Assembly (NCBI GenBank): GCA_021372375.1
Contig: JAJFUN010000108.1
Span: 1-45,237 of the forward strand
Direction: 5' to 3'
Length of the DNA: 45,237 bases
Origin: Pelosinus sp.
Lineage (GTDB): Bacteria; Bacillota; Negativicutes; Propionisporales; Propionisporaceae
Under the pieces are notes generated by a model. The model was not told the origin of the DNA and did not search any database. It worked only from the letters and a program-made list of their open reading frames with translations. This document shows, one piece after another, positions 34,245 to 41,743 of this stretch (position 1 is the stretch's first letter; every line of letters starts with the position of its first letter). Both the position numbers and the translations under genes were made by a program.

Positions 34245-35298
34245 AGTTGTTATCCACTCCGATTGTGAATTCTTCCCGCAACGGAAGTTTAATTTCCTTC
34301 TTGTATTTTACAGAATGATAGATTGCTAAAATGATTTCCAAGGCCTTGCGCCCCTCTTCTGCATTTATTGCCGGCTCCCTGTTGTTAGCAATAGCCTCCA
34401 TAAAATCCTCAATCAAATTTTTATGTCCAAAACCATATACATTAGGCGGCACCGCACTTTGTTCGGCTAAAACGGCCGCCTCATCTTCCCCGTTAAAGCG
34501 CCAGGCTTCAATTTTGTTGACGGCAATTCCGCCTAAAACCGCTGTGCCGGTAGAGCCAAATATATTAAGAGTTTCCTCCAAATTGGTTGGAAAAATTGTC
34601 GTAGCCGCTTCAATTATTCCAAGTGCACCGCTTTTAAACTTTAAGACAACAACCGCAACATCTTCGCCTTCAATTTTTCTTAATTTGGTCGCTGTATACG
34701 CAAAGACAGATTCAACCGCCCCCATCATCCATTGCAGTAAATCAATAATATGAATAGATTGATTCATAAGACAGCCGCCATCATGCTCCCATGTGCCCCG
34801 CCACGGGGCTTGGGCATAATAATCATCATTTCGGTTCCAGCGTACCACCGCCGCCCCATGCGTCAACTGCCCGAAATCCCCTTTATTATAGGCATGCCTA
34901 AGCTTTACAACAGCATTATTAAAACGGTTTTGATGCACAATTCCTACTTTAACGCCAGCCTTTTTAGCCGCACTGATAACAGTATCAGCCTCGTAGAGGG
35001 ACATGGCCATAGGCTTTTCAATAATGACATGCTTTCCGGCCTGTATAGCATCAAGTGCTATCTGTGCGTGAAGACCACTCGGCGTACAAATATTAATAAT
35101 CTGGATTTCCGGATTATTCAGCATTTCTTTATAATTAAGATATCCTGGGCAGCCATATTTTTCGGCAGCCCCTTCCAGAGCTTGTGGGTCAATATCGGCT
35201 GCCGCAATCAATTGAGCGCCCGTTAAAGTCCGAATGGCCTCAAAATGGTTTTTAGAAATGCGTCCGCAGCCAATAACACCAAACCCTACTTTTTCCAT
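34201..35298 (-). CDS. wbpB: UDP-GlcNAcA 3-dehydrogenase WbpB-like (Gfo/Idh/MocA)
   Basis: The product is 365 residues from ATG 35298, chosen because GGGGTGG lies upstream. An N-terminal Rossmann motif GFGVIGCGRISKNH, the EKPMAMS motif and an HQNRFN segment mark the Gfo/Idh/MocA family. WbpB oxidises C3 of UDP-GlcNAc uronate and works with the WbpE aminotransferase. Position between wbpA and wbpD supports this over a generic oxidoreductase. Confidence 0.9.
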   Translation of the reverse strand: MEKVGFGVIGCGRISKNHFEAIRTLTGAQLIAAADIDPQALEGAAEKYGCPGYLNYKEMLNNPEIQIINICTPSGLHAQIALDAIQAGKHVIIEKPMAMSLYEADTVISAAKKAGVKVGIVHQNRFNNAVVKLRHAYNKGDFGQLTHGAAVVRWNRNDDYYAQAPWRGTWEHDGGCLMNQSIHIIDLLQWMMGAVESVFAYTATKLRKIEGEDVAVVVLKFKSGALGIIEAATTIFPTNLEETLNIFGSTGTAVLGGIAVNKIEAWRFNGEDEAAVLAEQSAVPPNVYGFGHKNLIEDFMEAIANNREPAINAEEGRKALEIILAIYHSVKYKKEIKLPLREEFTIGVDNNYAQHSEYRKKLVCS

Positions 35299-35308
35299 AT
35301 AACCACCC

Positions 35309-36667
35309 CTAGATTTTTGTAATCTTGCTCTTATATTGATTGTCAACTGCTTTACAGGCATTCCGCGTATCCACAATAGCCTTGGCATTCGCTACTACAA
35401 AATTATAATCAATTGCACTATGTTCAGTAGTAATGATTACACAGTCCGCGTGTGACAAGATTTCTTTATCCAGCGGAGTGCTGTCCATATTCCAGTTATA
35501 TAATCCATGTGCCCGGAGCTTTGGTACAAAAGGATCATGGTAAAGTACTTCTGCCTTTTCCTTGAGCAGCAAATCCATTACCTTTAGCGCCGGCGATTCG
35601 CGATAATCATCTATATCCTTTTTGTACGCTACGCCAAGAATTAAAATTTTGGCACCCTTTAAAGCCTTGTTATTTGCACTGAGTACACGATTTACTTTAT
35701 GCACCACATGATAGGATGCTTGTATATTGACTTCACCGGCAAGCTCAATAAACCGGGTATGAAAATCATATTCCCGCGCCTTCCAGGTTAGATAAAAGGG
35801 ATCAATTGGGATACAATGTCCCCCTACTCCTGGTCCCGGATAAAAAGTTTGAATACCAAATGGTTTCGTCGCTGCCGCTTCTACTACATCCCACACGTCA
35901 ATACCCATACGATCGCATAGCAGCATCATCTCATTTACTAAGGCGATATTTACCGATCGATAGGTATTTTCAAAGACCTTCGTCATTTCAGCCACTGCTG
36001 TTGATGATACTGGTACAACCTTACTGATTGTTTGCGCATAAAAGGTGGCAGCCACTTTCAAACAATTGGAAGTTATGCCGCCGACTACTTTTGATGTATT
36101 TTTGGTGGTAAACCTTTTGTTTCCCGGATCTACACGTTCAGGGGAAAACGCAAGAAAGAAGTCAATACCAGCCTTTAGTCCGGTAGCTTCTAGCCGCGGT
36201 AAGATTACTTCTTTTGTAGTTCCGGGGTATGTTGTGCTTTCCAGAGTTACCAGCTGTCCTACTTTTAAATATTTGGCAATTTCATTGGTGACATTTACTA
36301 TATATGAAATATCAGGATCACGCGTTATGGTAAGCGGAGTTGGAACACAAATTACAATAACATCAACATTTGTTAATAAAGCAAAATCTGTTGTTGCCGC
36401 TAACTTTTTTTCGCTGACCAGAAATTTTAATTCTTCGTCCTTCACATCCTTGATGTAATTTTCTCCTGCATTGACTTGGGAAACACGTTTGGGATTTCGG
36501 TCAAACGCAATGACATCAAAGCCGACTTTGGATTTTTCTACTGCGAGAGGCAATCCTACATACCCAATTCCCACTACTCCCACGACAGCTGTTTTATCAT
36601 ATATTTTACTTAGTAAAACTTCGATGTTATCCACTGGTTGCCGGCTGATACTTTGTGCTTGGTTCAC
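35309..36667 (-). CDS. wbpA: UDP-N-acetylglucosamine 6-dehydrogenase WbpA-like
   Basis: The product is 452 residues from GTG 36667, chosen because GGAGGAG lies 7 bases upstream. It has VGIGYVGLPLAV as NAD site, a middle region with the substrate-binding FENTYRSVNIAL, catalytic Cys in GPGVGGHCIPIDPFY, and a C-terminal ILGVAYKKDIDDYRESPAL. It oxidises C6 of UDP-GlcNAc to the uronate. The start lies 41 bp inside the dehydratase gene. Confidence 0.92.
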   Translation of the reverse strand: MNQAQSISRQPVDNIEVLLSKIYDKTAVVGVVGIGYVGLPLAVEKSKVGFDVIAFDRNPKRVSQVNAGENYIKDVKDEELKFLVSEKKLAATTDFALLTNVDVIVICVPTPLTITRDPDISYIVNVTNEIAKYLKVGQLVTLESTTYPGTTKEVILPRLEATGLKAGIDFFLAFSPERVDPGNKRFTTKNTSKVVGGITSNCLKVAATFYAQTISKVVPVSSTAVAEMTKVFENTYRSVNIALVNEMMLLCDRMGIDVWDVVEAAATKPFGIQTFYPGPGVGGHCIPIDPFYLTWKAREYDFHTRFIELAGEVNIQASYHVVHKVNRVLSANNKALKGAKILILGVAYKKDIDDYRESPALKVMDLLLKEKAEVLYHDPFVPKLRAHGLYNWNMDSTPLDKEILSHADCVIITTEHSAIDYNFVVANAKAIVDTRNACKAVDNQYKSKITKI

Positions 36668-38549
36668 TATGCTTCTCCTCCATAACCTCAACGGAACTTG
36701 TACGAAGTTCCTTATTTTTTACCTGTTTATCCGCAATACGATGATAAGATGGTACTAATTTAACAACAGCCTCTATAATTTTTTTATCATCTACCATATC
36801 TTTTAATTCAGCTAATCCAAAAAGCAGCTGTTCTTCATCCACTGTATTAAGATTGGCTACAAAAATTTTCTTATGCTTGCTGGCCTGGGTTCCTTCTTCT
36901 GCTGTAAGCAGTTCTTCAAACATTTTTTCTCCCGGACGCAAACCAACGTACTTAATTTTTATATCTTCATACGGCCTAAGGCCGGAAAGTTTAATCAAGT
37001 CACAAGCCATATCCAAAATTTTGACTGGCTCGCCCATATCCAGCACGAAGACTTCACCGCCTTGCGCCATAGAGCCTGCCTGGAGAACAAGCTGGCTGGC
37101 CTCTGGAATAGTCATGAAATACCGCCGCATATCCGGATGGGTTATAGTGACAGGTCCACCACTGGCAATCTGCTTTTTAAATAGCGGTACTACGCTACCG
37201 CGGCTGCCTAACACATTACCAAAACGTACTGCTACAAATTTAGTTTTACTTTTTCTGTTCATATTCCGAATAATCAATTCAGCAATACGTTTGGTTGCCC
37301 CCATTATACTAGTGGGATTAACAGCTTTATCGGTAGAAATCATAACAAATATTTCTGCACCAAACTTATCTGTAGCCTCAGCAACTGTTTTTGTACCAAA
37401 AACATTGTTTTGAATAGCCTCGGCTGGCTGAGATTCCATTAAAGGAACATGCTTATGCGCCGCGGCATGAAAGACAACCTGAGGTCTATAGCGAGCAAAA
37501 ATTTCGTTAATCCGTATAGCATCCCTAGTATCTGCAATAATTGGCTCTGTCTTAATATCGGGTCTTTTTCCCCGCAGTTCGTTATTTAATTCATAAATAC
37601 TATTTTCGCCTTTACCTAATAACAGCAATAAGTCCGGTGACATCTTGGCAATTTGACGACAAAGTTCTGAGCCGATTGATCCACCGGCACCTGTAACCAA
37701 TACGCGTTTTCCTTTCAAATAATGGGCAATTTGTTTTAAATCCAGATTGATAGGGTCACGCCTGAGCAAATCCTCTAAATCTACCTCACGCAGCTGCTGC
37801 ATAGGCTTAATGCCATCAAGCAGTTCATAAATTCCCGGAATAGTTCTAACCGAGCATTTCTTGCTTTTACATGAAAGAATGATATCTCTAATGACGGAAC
37901 TATCCGCTGACGGCATGGCAATAATAACTTCCTGAATATTATAGTTATCAATAATATTAGGTATATCAAACCGATTCCCCAGCACCCGGATACCTAGCAG
38001 CGACTGCTTCATCTTATAGGAAGAATCATCAATAAAGCCAACTACTTTTTTTTCTTCATACTGCCTTTGATGAATTTCTTTAGCAATCATTGCCCCTGTA
38101 TCGCCGGCTCCAACAATTAGCACATTACTAAGGGAACAAACTTTACGACCTTGATACAATGTAAAATGGTACAAAATACGGATAGCCACACGACTTCCCC
38201 CGATTAGCACAATTGTAACCAGCCAGCTGATAAAAGGAATACTGTGCGGCAAAGCTATATTTCCCAGCATCAAGCCGCTTCCTAGAAGTATCCAGCTTGT
38301 TGTAACAGCTAACATAATTAATATTAATTCGTTGATACTGGCATAACGCCAGAGACAGTTATACATTCCGAAGAAACCAAATATTATCAGATTGACTATA
38401 ATAATGATTGGTTCCACACTTAATAAGTTGCCATAAAAAAGACTATCAATACTGCCATCCAGTCTAGTAAATAGCGCTAATAACGGAGCTAAAGCTGCAT
38501 TTACCACATCGCCTAGTATCAAAAGTCCGACTAAAATTTTGCGCCGCAT
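36627..38549 (-). CDS. Membrane-bound UDP-sugar 4,6-dehydratase (WbpM/PglF/CapD-like)
   Basis: This 640-residue protein has four N-terminal membrane helices, a first Rossmann domain (GAGDTGAMIAKEI) and a second with VTGAGGSIGSELCRQI. The catalytic region is MISTDKAVNPTSIMGATKR, with Met in place of the short-chain Tyr, as in WbpM/PglF. It converts UDP-GlcNAc to the 4-keto-6-deoxy sugar used for QuiNAc, FucNAc or bacillosamine-type residues. ATG 38549 has GGAGGTG 8 bases upstream. Confidence 0.93.
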   Translation of the reverse strand: MRRKILVGLLILGDVVNAALAPLLALFTRLDGSIDSLFYGNLLSVEPIIIIVNLIIFGFFGMYNCLWRYASINELILIMLAVTTSWILLGSGLMLGNIALPHSIPFISWLVTIVLIGGSRVAIRILYHFTLYQGRKVCSLSNVLIVGAGDTGAMIAKEIHQRQYEEKKVVGFIDDSSYKMKQSLLGIRVLGNRFDIPNIIDNYNIQEVIIAMPSADSSVIRDIILSCKSKKCSVRTIPGIYELLDGIKPMQQLREVDLEDLLRRDPINLDLKQIAHYLKGKRVLVTGAGGSIGSELCRQIAKMSPDLLLLLGKGENSIYELNNELRGKRPDIKTEPIIADTRDAIRINEIFARYRPQVVFHAAAHKHVPLMESQPAEAIQNNVFGTKTVAEATDKFGAEIFVMISTDKAVNPTSIMGATKRIAELIIRNMNRKSKTKFVAVRFGNVLGSRGSVVPLFKKQIASGGPVTITHPDMRRYFMTIPEASQLVLQAGSMAQGGEVFVLDMGEPVKILDMACDLIKLSGLRPYEDIKIKYVGLRPGEKMFEELLTAEEGTQASKHKKIFVANLNTVDEEQLLFGLAELKDMVDDKKIIEAVVKLVPSYHRIADKQVKNKELRTSSVEVMEEKHSEPSTKYQPATSG

Positions 38550-38580
38550 AGTCAAACACCTCCTTCGTCCAAATGCACAA

Positions 38581-39297
38581 CTACATTAATCTTTGACTAT
38601 TCTCGGCAACCGGCTCACCCGTGTAATAAAGAAAATCCGTGTCATCCTTTACATCATTTAGCACAACGCCAATTATTTTAGCTCGAGCACCTTTTAGTAA
38701 ATTTATAGCCTTTTTTGCCACCGGCGCACGTGTCTTCTGGGATTCAAGGACTATTGCCACCCCATCTACTTTTGATGCTAAAATACAAGCATCAGACACT
38801 ACTGAATGAGCTAAAAAGCGCAAGGATGAGCTATTTATTATCACGTAATCGGCTGTTTCCCGCAGTTCTTTTAAAACTGTTTTAATCATTTCATCAGACA
38901 ATAGGCCAACCGGATTGCAAGGATATTGTGCTCCACTCGTCAATATCCTTAAGTTATCAATACCAGAAGGGCGCAAAACATCCATAAGCTTCTTTTTACC
39001 ATTTACCACATCAACAAGCCCACCAATCTGCAGACCAAAGCCAAATATATTATGAATACTCGACCAACGTAAATCCGCATCCACCAACACTACCTTTTTT
39101 CCTGCATACGCCAATATAGCTGCCATATTAGCTGATATTAACGCCGTCTCTTTGCCATCTCCAATGCCGGTAAATAATAGCGTCCGATATTCTCCGTCTT
39201 CCTGCATGTTCAAGATACTGCCTTTTAGGGCACGAAATGCTTCGCCTAGCGGTGACTGTTCACGATCTTTAATTATATATCTGCTCGCTTCACTCAC
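38581..39297 (-). CDS. CpsD/CapB-like ATPase with degenerate BY-kinase motifs
   Basis: The product is 238 residues from GTG 39297 (AGGAGG 8 bases upstream); it overlaps the end of the chain-length gene by 8 bp. The fold pattern is that of a bacterial tyrosine kinase: SPLGEAFRALKGSIL, a P-loop, VLVDADLR as Walker A' (D73/D75), and a short C-terminus with a Tyr-Tyr pair. Two key motifs are altered. The P-loop reads GDGKET, so the Ser/Thr after Lys49 is Glu50. Walker B reads VIINSSS, where the usual VIIDTPP has Asp; here it is Asn155. I verified both in the nucleotide sequence. It may bind nucleotide poorly or act as a structural partner of the chain-length protein. Confidence 0.85.
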   Translation of the reverse strand: MSEASRYIIKDREQSPLGEAFRALKGSILNMQEDGEYRTLLFTGIGDGKETALISANMAAILAYAGKKVVLVDADLRWSSIHNIFGFGLQIGGLVDVVNGKKKLMDVLRPSGIDNLRILTSGAQYPCNPVGLLSDEMIKTVLKELRETADYVIINSSSLRFLAHSVVSDACILASKVDGVAIVLESQKTRAPVAKKAINLLKGARAKIIGVVLNDVKDDTDFLYYTGEPVAENSQRLM

Positions 39298-40738
39298 ATG
39301 AGATTCCTCCTGTGTTATGCTTGTTAGGCACCTTAAAAAACCTTCGCCAACTAGACGGTTTGGCGGGTTTTTGGTCAGGAATGCTGCCAATAACCCTAAT
39401 GCCTAAGTACTTTCTTACGTCCTCCGGAGTATCAATAGTTTTATAGAAATAATCCAATACAAAAGCTAATATAATACCGCCGCACAGTCCTATAATCACA
39501 GCTATAACCACATTAAGCATTGAGCGCGGACGCGACGGTGCAATAGGTAAATCAGCCCGGTCAATGACCTGTACATTTGTTGGCTGAGTCACTTCATCAA
39601 TACTAGCTTCCTCATAACGCTTGGCGAGTATTTTGTATGTATCTTCGGCTATTGTGTAATCGCGCATCAATTTAGCCAAGCCTTGTTCTCGCTCAGGCAT
39701 AGATTTTGCTTCCTGCTCCTGCGCTGAAATTGCCTGACTAAGAGCGCTGTCTTTAGCCTGAGCCACTGCTACATCGGCCTCAGACTGCAATTTATTTTGC
39801 AGGAGACTTTGATACACTGTATTGCTTGAAGGGGATTCTTCCTTGGCAACACGGTTAATCTCCTCATTAAGTTTTGCTTTTGTTTCGGCAATAGCTGCCT
39901 GTAATGCAACTATTCTAGGATGGGTATCCTTAAAGCTTTGTTGTAATCCTACTAACTCAACTTCCTGGTCAGATAGCCGTGTTTTATAGATTTGAATTTG
40001 CGGATTGTCCGCAAACACCCCCACATTCTGGCTGTTAAGTTGTCTATTAACACTAGACAATTTAGCCTGAGCTTGTCTCAAATTTAGGTGATTATCCACA
40101 ATGAGCTTTTTCAAATCAGCCTGCATACCTACTACACTTTTTGTCTGATCCTCAATAGAAATAGTTTGATTTCCCTTTTTATAATCAACAAGATTTTTTT
40201 CTGTAATCTCCAGTTTCTGTTTGACTTCTTCCTTGCGATCCCCGATAAACACCCTAGCCTCTTTACCCTCAGCACGAACTATTTCGGTAAGACGATTGAT
40301 AAATTCTTCAAGTAATGTATTAGTCATCAGCTGTGCTTCTTCAGCTGAGGGCGCTCTTACACTAATTTCCATAATTTGCGTACCAGGCAGCAAGCGAGTG
40401 TTAATTTTATTGGCTATATCTTTGTATGATGGTTTATCTGGATTCTCTCCATAAACTTTATCAATCACCGTCTCCACTACGCTGCGGCTCTTTATAATTT
40501 CAAAATAGGTTAAAATCTGCTGGCGCAGCAGTTCGTCTGGCGCCATTGTCACAACTGTCTCATTAGGTCCTCTAAAATATTTAACCCTGATTGATACCGT
40601 AGATTCATACAGTGTCGCCGATAAAGTATTTATCAGTAACGCAATAGCCATCATCACTAATACCGAGTAATAAATGACCTTACGTCTTCTTTTCAGTATA
40701 TCTACTATATCTCTCAAGCCAAACTGATCACTATGCAT
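39290..40738 (-). CDS. Chain-length determinant (Wzc/CapA-like, GumC family)
   Basis: The product is 482 residues from ATG 40738, with GGAGG 8 bases upstream. An N-terminal membrane helix (~24-46) and a C-terminal one near residue 408-430 flank a periplasmic region with long coiled coils (about 150-390). A Pro-rich LPIAPSRPRSML precedes the second helix. It regulates glycan chain length and export and normally activates the partner CpsD-like ATPase encoded next. The autokinase domain is on a separate protein, as in most Firmicutes. Confidence 0.92.
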   Translation of the reverse strand: MHSDQFGLRDIVDILKRRRKVIYYSVLVMMAIALLINTLSATLYESTVSIRVKYFRGPNETVVTMAPDELLRQQILTYFEIIKSRSVVETVIDKVYGENPDKPSYKDIANKINTRLLPGTQIMEISVRAPSAEEAQLMTNTLLEEFINRLTEIVRAEGKEARVFIGDRKEEVKQKLEITEKNLVDYKKGNQTISIEDQTKSVVGMQADLKKLIVDNHLNLRQAQAKLSSVNRQLNSQNVGVFADNPQIQIYKTRLSDQEVELVGLQQSFKDTHPRIVALQAAIAETKAKLNEEINRVAKEESPSSNTVYQSLLQNKLQSEADVAVAQAKDSALSQAISAQEQEAKSMPEREQGLAKLMRDYTIAEDTYKILAKRYEEASIDEVTQPTNVQVIDRADLPIAPSRPRSMLNVVIAVIIGLCGGIILAFVLDYFYKTIDTPEDVRKYLGIRVIGSIPDQKPAKPSSWRRFFKVPNKHNTGGISCE

Positions 40739-40787
40739 AACTTTAGCCTCCAAAATTCACGTAATAAAAAAAATAAAGCTACTATGC

Positions 40788-41471
40788 TTACCAATGCATA
40801 ATTTCATAGCTGGTATTAATATACGGCACAATATCTTTAACAAAATCAATTCTTCCATTACCACTTAAATACACAATATCACCATAATTAAGCACCAGAT
40901 TTTTGCGGGTATCCCCTTTTTCCAACAAATCTAATACATTTACTTTTATAGGCGTACTCTGCATGTTTTTGTGAATAATAAATACCTTTTTCTTGGCTGC
41001 ATCCTTGGTCCACCCTCCTGCCATTGCCAAGGCATCTATTAAGTTTCCTCCTTTATCCATTTCATATAAACCGGGATGATTTACTTCGCCTAGTACGTAT
41101 ACTCTAGTCGTATGAAACTTGACTACGTTAACGGCGACACTAGGTGGTTCTACAAGAATTGTGTTTAAACGCTCAATGATAACTGCGGAAACCTCACTGG
41201 GCGATAATCCTTCTACTTTTATTTCTCCAACCAACGGAACAGCTAATTTACCATCTGGACGAACAATTACTTCATTAAGTGATAAACCATTAAAACCCAT
41301 GCCAGAGGAATTTATGCCATGATTAACAGTCCCAATGTTTCCTGCAATATCTGATGAACTTATGATACTAATACTCACAACATCTCCCGAACACAAGTGA
41401 TAATCATTTGCTGACACAAATAACGGAAACACCAGCAATAAAGCACTAAGCACAGTAATAATTATTTTCAT
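40788..41471 (-). CDS. Polysaccharide export protein (Wza-like, SLBB domain)
   Basis: The product is 227 residues from ATG 41471, with GGAGG 5 bases upstream. A signal peptide (1-21, ending in VSA) is followed by a Poly_export domain (YHLCSGDVVSISI and VRPDGKLAVPLVGEIKVEGLSP) and one SLBB domain (VYVLGEVNHPGLYEMDKGGNLIDALAMAGG). It forms the outer-membrane/periplasmic export channel. There is no lipobox, so unlike E. coli Wza it is probably not acylated. It is the first gene of the glycan operon, preceded by a 272-bp AT-rich gap. Confidence 0.9.
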   Translation of the reverse strand: MKIIITVLSALLLVFPLFVSANDYHLCSGDVVSISIISSSDIAGNIGTVNHGINSSGMGFNGLSLNEVIVRPDGKLAVPLVGEIKVEGLSPSEVSAVIIERLNTILVEPPSVAVNVVKFHTTRVYVLGEVNHPGLYEMDKGGNLIDALAMAGGWTKDAAKKKVFIIHKNMQSTPIKVNVLDLLEKGDTRKNLVLNYGDIVYLSGNGRIDFVKDIVPYINTSYEIMHW

Positions 41472-41700
41472 AAGTACCTCCTTCGCTATTTCTTTAATCA
41501 TTACTATTTTGCGCTTGTAAATATGACATTTAAAATATTGTTTCCATATTATGGTATTATATTCACATAAAATAGTCTTTTTGTAAAGAGCTATTATTGT
41601 AGTTTTAAAAGTTATATGGTAATATATGTATGTTTTTTTATAGCTATTTTCTCTCTTATATAAACAAAATATGCAACCCACATTACCTCACTACATAATA
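41472..41700 (-). promoter_or_regulatory. AT-rich leader region upstream of the glycan operon
   Basis: This gap before the export gene must hold the operon promoter if transcription starts here. A TATAAT (minus strand, about 41549-41560) is visible but has no convincing -35 at 17 bases. No riboswitch or other RNA element was recognised. Confidence 0.35.
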
Positions 41701-41702
41701 AT

Positions 41703-41729
41703 GAGCACTTACTATTTTAGTAAGTGCTC
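41703..41729 (-). terminator. Hairpin after the large beta-helix gene
   Basis: A perfect 12-bp stem, GAGCACTTACTA / TAGTAAGTGCTC, with a 3-base loop lies 14 bp past the stop at 41744. The downstream minus-strand sequence is only partly T-rich (ATTATTATG). It separates the beta-helix gene from the glycan operon. Confidence 0.7.
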
Positions 41730-41743
41730 TAAAAATTTAAACC

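Noticed and set aside
34331-37413. Plus-strand ORFs of 137-186 codons opposite wbpB, wbpA and the dehydratase
   Set aside because: The opposite strand holds clear full-length enzyme genes with motifs; the plus-strand products show no family features and no starts with ribosome sites.
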